Shown here: piece by piece, positions 1-12,700 of the stretch
How positions within the stretch are numbered: the first letter of the stretch is position 1
How the letters are laid out: every line of letters starts with the position of its first letter
Source: Paracentrotus lividus
Lineage: Eukaryota; Echinodermata; Echinoidea; Camarodonta; Echinidae
Length of the DNA: 64,000 nt
NCBI GenBank assembly: GCA_940671915.1
Contig: CALNVZ010003434.1
Coordinates: forward strand, 7,791,396 to 7,855,395
Direction: 5' to 3'
Translations under genes and position numbers: made by a program
Notes under the pieces: generated by a model
Told to the model about the DNA's origin: nothing
The model's input: the letters and a program-made list of their open reading frames with translations, nothing else
Databases searched by the model: none

Positions 1-1720
1 GTGTAAAGGAGTATGGTAGGGGACATTTGGCGCCGACCCTTCGTCTTGATTAGGGTTCACAAATTAAAAAAAGTATATTTATATAATATGAAACAAGCCC
101 GTCCATTATTTAGTTCATCTCGATTTAAAGAAAGCGCAAGCTGATTTTTTCACCCATCAATTTATTTGAAATAAATTAAGTGCTCAAAAAAAAAAAAAAA
201 AAAAAAATCATAATTATGAGGGGGTAAATAACACATCAGGATAATATAGGAAAAAACAGATCAAAAAGGAAAGCAAAATGTTTATGCAGTTATCAGAATG
301 CATTGACTGTTCACACACTTTTAACATGCCAATACAATGAATACTCTCGATGAATAAACAATTTTGGGCCCATAATTTAAGATAAACCAAAGCTTCCCAC
401 CAACTCCCACCCCCCCCCCAAAAAAAAAACAAACAAACAAACAAACAAACAAACAAAAAAAAAAAGGAAAAATTGTATTGCAACAATGTTATGTTTGCAA
501 AAACGACTTTGTGTCTATTATAAACTCTTTTGAGTTTCAGATCTCATTTCTCAATAATGTTCTTTTTGTTTTTTTTCCTATTTTCATCTTCCAGTCTCTC
601 TCCCATTTATCTTATATTTATTCGTTATCTCTTTCTCCTCTCTTTCCCCCTTTCTCTCTCTCTCTCCTTCTGTTTGTTTCTTGTTGCTTTTTTTTTTTCC
701 ATTCTCTTTTTTACCTCTCTTTCCTTTTTGTCTACCAGTTCTCCCTTCTGTGTTTCTCTTCCGTTTCCCTTATTCAATCCCGTGGTCCAAGGCTTTTGGT
801 TTATACCTATTATATAGATCATCTATAATATTTTTTTTTTCTTAACAAAAAAATTAAGGTTTGTTTCTCAAGTTAACATAAATACACTTGACGAAAATCT
901 TTCTAACCATACTTCATGGCATGATAGAGTATTAACTAATATAGTTACATTTATGTATCACTTTATACATGTATCCTACTCGGTGTCTATAAGGGCTTTG
1001 AATCTTTAACTAACTATTACCAGCTTAAGTGAGCGACTTTGAAAGGCGCTCGCAGCGTTCAAGAGTATTATTGATAATATAACATCATATACATATCAAT
1101 TCTAGTTGTAAACTTAAGGGAAGAGGGCGCTATCACTCTGCGCCAAAGCGAAACGCGGCCATAGACTTTTTGTATTTTGCACAGTTTTTTCACTTTGTTT
1201 TTACATCTACACTCAATACAATATTAGGGTGTTATAAGATGGTATTGTTTTCTTGAGATAGAAAACATTGCATTTTTAACTACACTGTTGGCCAAAAAGG
1301 TTAGATTTTTTTATTGATCCAGCCACATAAATAATTTTGATGTTTATTTCTTTTATTTCTTTTCTTTTATATTGGATTTTTCCTAAACCATGACCGGGTA
1401 TTGAATAATCAAAAAAAAGTACTTCATCCACCACAATAACCATTCTGGCAACTTTTTTGGGCTTACCAAAACCCCCTCGGTGCTATCCCATGAAACGCTT
1501 TTGAAGTGTAGGGTTGCTATTGGTCTTAAATCTAGGTTTAAAAAACAATGGTTTCTTGTTTAAGTGAGGGGTTGAACTAAAAAGCGTGACTGGTAAAAAA
1601 TATAGATAATAAAAATAAAAATATTCTACCGTTATGGTAAAAACAGAGAGAGAAAAAAACCTTTAACAATCAATTGATATTATTTCTTCAATTTTTTTTT
1701 TCGTCTAAGAAATAACCATA

Positions 1721-1891
1721 GCAGTAGTGGATCCAGGATTTTGAAATACGAGTGGTGCATTCCGAGGGGGAAAATAGGTGCAGGCGAAATTTTTCGAATT
1801 TTAACATTTACAGTCAATCATTTTTTTTTTTTTTTTTTTAAATCATAGAAGGGGTGCTGGTCTCCCGCGCCCCGTCTGGATCCGCCACTGC
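1721..1891. mobile_element. Short MITE with GCAGTGGCGGATCCAG-type ends
   Basis: The left end reads GCAGTAGTGGATCCAG (1721-1736). The right end (1876-1891) is CTGGATCCGCCACTGC, its inverted complement with small differences. The interior is only about 140 bp and non-coding, as expected for a non-autonomous DNA element. The same end motif recurs near 12890-12911, 16155-16175, 26490-26560 and 29485-29503, so it is a dispersed family in this genome. No transposase is present, so the superfamily cannot be assigned. Confidence 0.55.
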
Positions 1892-1987
1892 AAGGTTCCC
1901 GGAGAGTTGAGAGGGGACAAACAAATTCAAGAAATTTAAGCTGGAGCAAAATGATGTGGCTAGAACAAAAAATAAAAAATAAACAAA

Positions 1988-2020
<33 letters not shown>

Positions 2021-3265
2021 TAAATAAATAAACAATAATAATAATAATAATAATAAATAATAATAATATCCAAGCTTAATAGTGTAAATTCTGCTGGTGT
2101 TCTTTTGAACTTTTTTTTTTAAGGTAATAAATTGCTCCAAAATGATAAATAAAATATAGAAATACCAAATTTTTGTTGACATTTAAACGTTTTTAGATAC
2201 GTAATAGTTTGCACTGAACGTATTTCACTTTAGATTTCTTGTATATAAGAACAGATAAAAAAGATAAAAGGCCTATCCGCCGTATTCTCTTTCTAAAATG
2301 TACTATGTATAATGTATAACGTATTGTTTTACGGAAATAAAAACAAACAAACAAGCTAGCCTTTGGTGGAGAAAGTAAAAAAAAAAAAAAAAAAGTTCTT
2401 TTATGTAGCTTATATTTTGATTATTTGTGTTATCTAAATGAAATGAAAATGTGTCGTGTATCGTTGCTCTTTTGATTCTCCTGTCGCGGGTGACTGGATC
2501 AAACCTCGAGTCTTTTCAAGTATTTTTCTTTTTTCGTCTTTGAAAAACACACACCTACACACACAAATACACGCACACACACACACACACCTCACACACA
2601 CATAAACCCACACACAACCCTCACGCACACACACACACACATATGCAACGCACCCATCACACACACCCACACACACACGAACTGTAAAAAATAATTTTAT
2701 ACATAGAAAAAAAACCGAAACTGGAATATCAATGTTTGTAGGAGAGAATTAGACCAATGACTTATGAAATAATGACCAAAAAGTATATAAAGTTCAAATT
2801 TCTTCCTCTGACAACAGTCACAATACTAAAGAGTCGAATAAAGTGCGTTCCTGAAAAATGTATGCCTAACTTTGAAAGCCCCATACCTGCTATAACATTT
2901 AAGTCACAAAAAGGGTTTCATTTACCCCCATTTTTTGTGTTTGTGTTCTAAAGAAGTGAAATGATATCGCTTTTAAATTGTGAGGCATGATCTTAACCTA
3001 CTTATTTGTTCTTGTTTTTTGTTTTATAGCGGTTCAATGTTTTTATAACATGTAAAGTCAATTGCTTAATTTTTCGGAGAGGATGTATTGACGGAAACCG
3101 ATTTGACAACATTGGAACCTGAACTGTCTAAAAAAAAATTAAAAAATATTCCAAATTTTATTGTCCTAAACAAAGATGACCGGATATTTGTTTTGCCCTT
3201 TTTCTCATGGGCCCGGCAGCCGCTGAGTCTAGTTTCCTCCATTAAATAAAAATCTTTTATTTGCT

Positions 3266-3385
3266 TTTGGATCAATTTGGCGCCCTTATGTTAAGCGCAA
3301 ATTTAGCTCCCCTTAATATAAGATCGGTTTGGCTCCCCTAAGATATGTTTGGCGCCCCTAAAAGGTCAATTTGCCCCCTCCCCTT
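3266..3385 (-). repeat. Degenerate minisatellite (about 30 bp unit), short copy
   Basis: Read on the minus strand, units of the type GGGGCGCCAAATTGATCTTA repeat with drift about every 30 bp. The same family, in the opposite orientation and much longer, lies at 13925-14412. Both copies adjoin a similar AAGATTTTATAT-like flank, which suggests a dispersed element carrying the array rather than two independent expansions. Confidence 0.5.
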
Positions 3386-3687
3386 GAGCGTCTACCCCGA
3401 ATGTCTTTGTGCTATGTAAACTCAGAAGCAACCAACCAGAAAGAGGAACTATAATCATGATAAAAACACATATAGTTATGTCATTATAATAGTTTGAATG
3501 AATGATTTCCAACCCTTTTTTATTGTGTTTGTAGCAGGGATGAATGACGAAATCTTTATTCAGATGATATCAACCAGAAAGAGGAAGTGTAGCAGTATGA
3601 ATTAAATTCAATTTAATAACCATGAACACTCCGAGTGGCTAATATGTGAAGCATACCTACAACACAATTTGTTTTACATCTTCACAT

Positions 3688-3775
3688 ATGGTCAACATGT
3701 TGCTGTTCAAATTAGCAGGTTTTAACGCAAGCGTGATGTATGTTATCATGTATTTAGCTGTTGCTTATCAACATG
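3688..3775 (+). CDS. Exon 1: start codon and signal peptide
   Basis: It encodes [19 protein letters not shown] followed by a further hydrophobic run, a plausible secretory signal. The exon ends at G|GTGAGT, phase 1, which joins in frame to exon 2 (GCG). A second ATG at 3697 could also start translation; both keep the hydrophobic core. No upstream in-frame coding exon was seen, but a 5' UTR exon cannot be excluded. Confidence 0.65.
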
Positions 3776-6700
3776 GTGAGTTTTTATGTATTCTCTCTCT
3801 CGCAGCCTTTCAAACTAACTTAAATTTGGTTTATTTATTAATAAAACAATTTTTAATTGTTGACTTCTTGTTTGCTTTCAATATTTCCTATCGATTTTTG
3901 CTTACATTGCAGTTCAGTATCATTAAACTTCAATTCTTTAGCATATACTCTCCGTTATAAAGTTGAATTATTTGGCCCGGCCTTTATTCCTTTGAAAATG
4001 CGTTTAGCCCAGTTTATGATAAATGATAAAACAAAAGATTATCCAAACAATATGTCTGTCAAGACCACATCAATTCAGTTATTTTGATTGATCTTTAAGT
4101 AAGATATTGATTTATGGTTAGGTATGTTGTCTAGGGAAATGGTCAAAGGTATACAATATTGGATTTAAAAATTGATTTTATTCTTTTTTATCGCTACAAA
4201 TTTATATTTTCCAAATCATATTGTAGAATCTTACCAAAACGTAAATCATGAGGAAAAACAAACCCTTTTGAACATTGTAATGAAGAACAAAACAGAATCC
4301 CAGTGGTCATTAACGGTAAAATGCAAAATAGGATTCGCCATTTATTTCACTAATCATACTCGTTATTTCAACCATCCCCTCGTATCTTTCTCACTCGTAA
4401 TAAAACCAATCCTTCATAAGGTTTGTTCAGTTTGTATCTTTTTGTATATGATTGGCAAATTTAGTGGTGCAATGAAAATGAAAGTGGTCACTGCATTGTA
4501 TTAGTTTAGGACAGAGTAAATATCATTTGCAATGTATAAGGATATCTTTATTGTTATGTTTGCTTCATCATTTGCAGCGGGTGCAAACTATCTGACCACC
4601 ATCAGTCGCGGGTTCACAAGCGCAGAGAGTGGTAATCCCTTCTTTGAGTGCTACACTGAACCAGACAATCAACATGCTCGAGTTACAACAGGGAGATATG
4701 TTGATTCTAGGAACCAGGGCTACCCTCCATTACCGGAAAATCCTCCACCGCCTGACCCATACATGATCTCAATGGAAGATCCACCATCAATAACATACAG
4801 GACAGAATTATCAGAGTTGACCCCTTATCAATCAATCTGGGCTTATGGCGTATTCTTTTGCGCATCCTCAGGAACAGTAGTACCAACCATATTTCTCAGA
4901 TCAGATGGTAAGTACTAATTTTCAAATGATGCATGCGAAGCAAAGTTAACTAGACGTGATATTATATTTATCATTTCAAAATTAATAATATGGTACACTG
5001 TCAAAAAAAAAAAAAAAAAGACCCCCGAAAAAAGCAGCCATAAAGTGTGATTTGCCGTTTACAACTCCCAGAAGTTTCAAATTCATTTTGTTAAATTTAA
5101 GTTAGGATTAGCATTAAACATGGGGTTATATGTTTTTATGTCCCCTTCCTTCTGTCACTTTGGCATGAACGAAACCCTTTTCGTAATCACTGTATCGGGG
5201 AAATTTATCATAAAGAGTGATTGAGCTTCTGACGGTCGCCATTTACTATTCACTCTGTCATGTTCTCTTTTCAGCTTATATGATACCGTCTGGTGGAAAA
5301 TTCACAAAAACTGTGTCTGTTGGAGAAGTGAATGTGGCTATTGAATTTATTCGGGCGTATTATCCATCTGAAGAGTTATACAATTTGTGGCGCTTTAATC
5401 CCACCGATATTTTAAGTGACTACTTCCAGATGACTCCTGGTACTGAATATACAATTTATGGTTCCATTCAAGCGTCACAAGGAGGTATTTACGAACTTCA
5501 TATCTACGGCCTCAGAGAAGAGGCGCGAGGTGGAATAATGAGGCTCATTGTTAGAGGTATGTTTGTACTGCTTGTCATTTCTACAATAAAATTTTTGTTT
5601 ATTTGCCAATTAGTGTTCTAAAAAAACTCCACATATTTCGATTAGTATTGCATTCCTTTCCCCAGGAGTGCTGTGTATAAATAAGAATATAATGTATTTC
5701 GTTGTTTATCCGGCTCGGCTCATTATTCTTAAAATTCGATTATCCGAAAACAAGGTTAGTATTAAAACCCAAGAGTACAAGCCCTGTTCTTATTTAAATT
5801 AATAAACCGCTATGTGTATGGTGTTTTTGTGTTCGGGTGAACTAAATGAAATAAAAATCGATTGCAATATTATTTTCAAAATACCTTTAATCTGTTTGAA
5901 TCGGATTATTTGTGAAGTATGATGTCCCTAATTGGATCTCCCACGTTATTTTCTTTCCTCTTGTATTTGTTCTCTTAATTGGTCTTCTCTCTCATGTCTC
6001 TTTATTTCCTATTTATACCCAGGGAGCAAGTAGGGTGCACCTGACATGTCGAGATATAAAAAGTAGTCCTATCTAGGATGGTTGTATGGACCCTAACCAA
6101 CAATCCTACGGGCGGTACTACTCGTGCGAGATCAGACTCAAGGAGGGTCCCTACAAGTGGGGCGTCCAACATTAGCCGCCCTTTACAAAAATTAGCATTC
6201 TGAACAAAAGTTTGGAAGCAGAGTTTCAAATACATTGAATTTGGCATCATTCAAATTAAAGATGATAGAATTTCCTACGATTTGGTATCTATTTCAATAA
6301 GATCATAGTTCAGTAAAGGTAAATTTTAAGCGTTAAACTTGATTTTTCTCATTTTTTTCAAAATAAATTTTTATCTATTATGTTTACCTCGTGTAATAAT
6401 CATGTCAAGACCTAAGCGCGAAACTTTTCAGAAAGTGCCCAATCTATGGACAGAGTATGTGAAAAAGAAAAAGTAATACCCTTTTCCAAATAAAAAAGTT
6501 TAAACGCTCATACAATGTACCCTCATGCAGATACGGAAAAACGACGTTTTGCCCCATTTATGTGGTAAACCTACATAACAGTGTAATACCCCATTGCAGT
6601 TGTGCGCGGCATGTTTTTGCGGCAATGACTCTAACATTATTACAGGATATGCAAGTTTCCATAAAGGTTAATAAAGGAATGGACTTATCGCCATCTTTTG

Positions 6701-9700
6701 TGAAGCGGAAATGGAATGGGGGGGGGTGGGTCATGAACAGCGGACCAATTTGGGGGCGGCAAGCAGGGCCGCAGCGCCAGGGGTGGGGCTGGCGGGCTTG
6801 CACGTCACCACTTTTGTAGTAAAACCGTGTAGCCAAAAACGGCGAAAATGCCATAGAGTTGTGATTAGTATCCTTACAGCCTGTCATCACAAGCAGCCCT
6901 CTCACGCTCCTATCTCGTCAAGCTCACCACTCAAAACTACTGTGCTCACATGGCCTCCTGTCCTCCCTCAAATTTATTGAACGCTCGCCTGCCCTCCCAT
7001 TGTGCATGGTGTGCATTTTTGATGTAGAAGGTTTTTCTTAGCAGGGCTGTCGATCAAACGAATTTTGCGAGTAAATAAATAGACTTCAACCAAAGCAAAT
7101 GATGTGCTGAAGCTTATAATAATAATATAATAATAAATATAGATATATAATTATAATAATAATACATAATAATATAATAATCATAAGATAATGAATACAT
7201 TGATATGAATGAATGATAATATAATAGATAATAATAGATATGATATATATAATAATATAATAATAATAAATAATAATAATAAAGATAGATGATAATAATA
7301 TTGATAGATGATAATGAATAATGATATAAAATAAAAATAAAATAATAAATCTGAGCTTTATGATGACCAAAAAAAAAAAAAAACAGAAAAAAGAGGAAAT
7401 TCTCGAGTTTTTTCGGTGGAAAAACCCCCGGGTTGTTCCCATGAAAGAGAGATTCTTTGGAAAATATAAATACTTTTTGGTATAACATATGGTAATATAA
7501 AATCGTTTGTTTTTGTGAATAGCTTCACATGGGCAAGGTAGTGTATACTGACCATACCAAATGATTCTTCGGATTGTTTCCGACTAGGCCAGACTGAAGT
7601 AAGGGGTGCTACAAGCGAAACTTGGGAGGGGCAAGTTGTTTCAGTCATCCCACTCTTTTCCGGCATCAAAAACATGACCAAACTCGTAGCCCCTTATCCA
7701 ATAGTTACTATATAAGTGCACCCTTTTTCTCAATAACAGTGCTTCCTCTTTTTCTAAAACAAAACTTGTAGTAATTGTAAAAAGTTCTAAAAAGCAGCCT
7801 TTTTATGTATTTTCAAACACCTCAAATTTTCACTCACATACCCTCGTATTAAAATTAAAGGTCACAAGCATGTGTTTGATCAAACAAACTTCCGCCTGCT
7901 GCTGCACGCTGAGACAATATATTCAAGTGTGTTGTCGACAATGGAAATCACAGCTGTCGTCCTGAGAGGGCTCTGGATATGGGGGGGGGATTCAGTCGCG
8001 ATCCATGGAGGAGCCAAGTGGTCCGACCCCCCCGCCCGCCAGTAAAAAAAGAGGAAATATGGACAGGCGGTCCGATTGAGCCTCTATAACCTTATCCCCT
8101 ATGGCTGATTCAAGATGACCTCATTGATGGCCGAAGGCCGACAAGAAAAAGGCCGCTGTAACTGAAATCCTGGATCACCATAGCTGGTATGGACTTAAAG
8201 CTCCCAAATGTCTCTTGACATTTCTGGTTCTGGTTCCCAGTCTATTTCCCAATTTTAATAGCTTCCGAGCTCTTACTGCCACTGGGTCTGAACATACCCA
8301 CCATTTCAGAAAAAGTGCCACGGACCCTTTCCGCCTGTGCCCTCCCTACTTTCAATATATTTTTGATCCTCAACATCCCGATGTGCTAATTCCATGGTAC
8401 TGTGACTCATAATTGCGTAATGTGTTAATTATAATAATGGTTGAAGCCTGGTTCAAAGAAACAATAGTGCATAAAGGGTCTTCCTAATTTTATGTCTACC
8501 TGTCTTTCTTGTTCCGCTCTTTCAAAAAAGGAACTTTATTGAGTTTTGCAACAATTTTTTCATCTGGGGCTAATTTGCCAACCCTCTATAGCAGAATGAC
8601 CTTGATAATAATTGATTATACTATTATATTCAAATTCAATTAGCTCATAAGTCTATGAAGTGACGTGTCCAGGCTAATACTATTGTATTTAAATAAAGAA
8701 TCAACATTAATAATAAATATAATGAATAATAATAATAATAAATAGATTAGATAATAATAAATAATAATAATAATAATAAATAATAATATAACCTAATAAT
8801 AAATAACATAATAATAATAGTGGACATAATAATAGTGAGATCGCTATTTCCAATACTGTGAATCAGGTCCACCTTCGGCGAGCAAGTGCGGCCTGTGTTT
8901 GTAGATCGACTCACACGTATGTTGACGTGATTATCATCATAAGTCATTCAGGTTGTTAATAGTTACCCTTATAATATATGAATTTTATGAATTCCGAGAA
9001 GATCTGTGTGATCACAGTCGCGTTTTAAAGAAATCTTCTTGGGTGGGATGCAGGGCCCGGAGGCGTTTTTGAAATGGAGGGCTGAGCAAATTGTGGGGGG
9101 GCGGGGTGAAGCAGGCTGGAAAATCACCAATCTAGGCAGCCATGCATTTTTCGTTTTTTGTACACCTGTTAATGATCAAGTGGGGGCTGCAGCCCATCAT
9201 GCCCGACCCCGCGGCCCTGGTACGTGGTTTTCTGTATATATATAGAGCAACATGTATTTGATATACTCTGTTAAGACGTCAGATTGGTTTTTAATTTTAT
9301 CGTTGGATGTGAATTATCTGTACTGTATTGTTTAGTTGTTATCATCATTATCATTGTGTTGTGCTACGTGGTGTATACAGATTGATTGTTCATCCTCACT
9401 TTTATATATGTATGGCCTACTGTTATTATGTTGGGATGAATCATGTGCGAGACCGTTGTAGTGTATATTATTCGAGTGTACCTTTAGCAAACAAACCCAA
9501 CATAACGTACTGGTACTGCAATCAGCCTCTTTCCATTCGCCTAATTAACAACCGATATATTGCGACAAGCACAACTTATCATTAATTGATTAAAATAAAT
9601 ATAATATTAATATGCTGCTCCCACAAAATTCCGTCACGTTTCATGAACGCCCCATGCCTCCCCCTCAGCAATTAAATTGAGTCGAGAAAATCCGTTCTAG

Positions 9701-12700
9701 CATAGGATTCGTTTATAGACTTTAGTGGAAATTGCATATTCCTCTCGAATATCTTGTTACGATCCATGCCGACTGCAATACACTGTCGCGCCTGCATATA
9801 GGTAACCTAGCTCTAGGCTAATGTCTGTGCACGATCTGTAATCGGCCAATAAATGGGCAAAAACGTCGTTTTCCGTTGAGTTGGGAGGGGTAACTTTAAT
9901 AGCGTTTATATTTTTTATTGGGAAAAGTGTATTACTTTTTCTTTTCACATAGCTCTTGTCAAGATTGGGGCACATTTTCGTAAAGTTACTCGCCTTTATA
10001 GTCTTGACCTGATATACACGAGGTAAAGATACATAGAAAAAATTCATAAATCAGATTAACCAAAACTCTATTATTCTGTTGCTATAAAAAATGGCAAATT
10101 TCAAGTCTCTAACGTCACTAAATATTTCCTTGAACTGAAAATAATCATCTTATTAAAAATACTACCAAATCTGAGGAAACTCTATCTTCAACTTGAATGC
10201 ATTTCAATGTAGCTTTGATCATCACCTCTTGTCTTCGCAACATCTTTTGATCAGCAAAGTCGCTCAATTCTTCTGAAAAGGGCGGCACTAATTGCGCACC
10301 TGTATGACGCCTCCCTCGCAGCTGCATCTCCACAGTAGTTCCGCCTGCGCAATGTTTGGTTAGTGGTCCATCAACCCATCTAATAGGACTACTTTTTATA
10401 TCTCGACATGTCAGCTCCTTCCAAAATATGGGGTTTTGCTCCCCGGGTATTAGTTCAATTCCTTTTTTTCGCTCACTCACTTATCTCTTTTCTTCTTCAT
10501 TTGCATTAAACATATTTTATTTCATGTACAATATTAAACAAATGATGATTATTAGGAAATAATTTTTAATTTATCTCCTCGCAGAGTGTCCGATCGGTCG
10601 GTATAACGCATCTTCAGGTTGTCAGGATATATGCTCTTCATGTTACAACGGAGGAATATGTGATGAGGGGACAGGACAATGTATCTGCGCTCCAGGATTC
10701 AAGGGAGACACTTGTCAAGAAGGTATGCAAGAATTTTTTTTAGATGGTACTGGTTATTCTATGTAGACTATGTTCTAAACAGTACGAATTATTAAGTCTT
10801 AAAAGTCGTAAAACCAATTTATATCGAATGCTTGTTCAAAAGAATTAAAAAACAAAAACAGAAACAAACAAACAAACAACAACTGACGGTGGTACTTGAA
10901 TAGTCAGTGAAATAATTTCCAGTCTTCCCACAAAACCCTTTAAAATATTCAAAGAGGAACACAAATGTAATTGATTTTTGTGAGACAAATTAATGTGCCC
11001 TGTAAATGAAAAACAAAGCTTAATGTTGTAGGTGATGCGTGGGTGTAGACGTTAATTTAAGATAAATGTGCACCAAGTAAAAAAAAAATAAGAAAAAAAG
11101 AAAAGAAATGGGAAACATAGCGTTACCATGCGAAACAGTATTTTAAAAATTGTATGTCGATTTTCCACAAATATCTAGGTTGTGGCGGAAACCGATTTGG
11201 ACGATCATGTGAATACAGATGTAATACATCAATTGATGACGAAACTGCATGCAGAGGAGTTCAGATGTGCCTGCCAGATCCATACGGGTGTTCTTGTGGA
11301 CCTGGGTATAAAGGCCTGAATTGCACTGAAGGTTGTCTCTTTCGACCATTTTTTGAAAATGCTGTATGCAAATATTTTAGTTTTTAACTGCAAGATTTGT
11401 TTGGATGTGCACCCAAATTAAATTCATGATTATCCAGTAAAATATTATTCAGAGACGAACAAATATTACCTACTGCAATCAATTACAAGATGCTCACTAC
11501 CTGGAACTTTATATATCTTAACAAGCTGATATTAAAACGTTTTTGGAATACGGTGCTAAATCATCCTTTTCAACAAAACCTGTCAGTATTTTCGAAAGAA
11601 ATATAAAAGTTTTATGTCTTCTTTCACTGATAATCCCGACTTCCGAAATTTTATATTCCATGCCCTTGTTCTTTTGTTTTTTCACTTTGTTTCAGAAAAT
11701 GAAAAATCAACATCGGTTACCTTTAATTTGTGTATAATTGTTTTTTTTTAAATGATGAAATTAATAAACTTATGCTTGTCGCCTCTCTCTCCAAATGTAA
11801 TAGAATGTGATAACGGAGAGTTTGGAGCAAGCTGTACAGAGAAATGCCACTGTGTTTCAGGCGAATGCGATCCATTTACAGGAGTCTGTATGGGTGGTAC
11901 CAACGAGTGTGAGACGGGATGGACCGGGAGTAGCTGTCAGGGTAAATATGTAAATGTGGTTTAAAAATGTACGTTCCCCATAGTGTAGAGAGAGTTCAAA
12001 ATACGTACGCGGTAACGAACATTGCAAGCTGCCCATTCATACCAACGATGTGCGACTCTTACGCAGTGGTCCAAAAACCGAAAGCTAGAACACCGGAACG
12101 ATTGCCGAAGTCATGAGCCAATTTCTTATCGGCAATGATTCGCGTGCAAGCGAGAAGGTTTTAAATCAAGGTACATATGGATAAGTTGTTTTTCTGTTTC
12201 AGTCAGGAAGGATGAAAAACGGAATTTGGCTTTGCCATTTCATTTTTGAAAACACAAAAACAAAACCGCAAAGCAAAACACGTGTTGTGATTTCGTTTTT
12301 GGAAACAAAATCAAAAACAAAATGCAACACGCTCTGTGATTTTGTTTTTGCACAGCAAAGACCAATATTAAAGGGCGTCCTCTACGTCAAGAAAATATAA
12401 CTAGGGCCTAAATTAGTCTGCAAGACAGACTCAATTTGACACTTAAACAAATTTAGTCTAGAGTGTAGACTTTGTGCCTACATTAGGCATATCTAGGCTT
12501 GCACGGGCCTTATGCAGCACAATATGGGGGGGGGGCTGTGGAGGACGGGGGTGGAGGGGGTGGAGGTGGGGCTGGGCGGGGTGACCTTTGACTTCCAGCC
12601 GGGAGCATTCCCATCCCCCCACAAGTTGGGACTGATATCATAATAACGACTTTCTTTGCCTCCTCTTCCCTCTCTTTTCTTTTCTTTTCTTTTTGTTTTG

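Larger units (their letters stand above)
1..3687. other. 5' flank without a supportable gene
   Basis: No open frame here shows family motifs, and the longest ones translate poly-T/TC, AC or AAT runs. It contains poly-A (189-207), CAAA repeats (429-456), TC-rich DNA (590-800), an AAT/ATT array (1990-2065), an AC array (2547-2680), a small MITE (1721-1891) and a minisatellite (3266-3385). The promoter of the receptor gene should lie in the last part, but I see no convincing TATA box or initiator and call none. Confidence 0.6.
5557..10584 (+). other. Intron 3, repeat-rich
   Basis: About 5 kb between Ig2 and EGF1. It holds two inverted copies of an unrecognised repeat (about 6020-6650 and 9690-10420) and AT-only simple sequence (7115-7345, 8700-8815). 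The segment 7400-8690 shows nothing I can name. Confidence 0.6.

Noticed and set aside
4172..4504. 110-codon frame in intron 1
   Set aside because: No domain or motif, and exon 1 to exon 2 splice in phase without it.
7086..7488. Long minus-strand frames rich in Tyr and Ile
   Set aside because: Pure AT simple sequence.
10145..10480. Minus-strand 111-codon frame, possible gene
   Set aside because: Most of it lies in an interspersed repeat whose other copy (about 6020-6220) is not open. Similarity to retroelement polyproteins is too weak to name.
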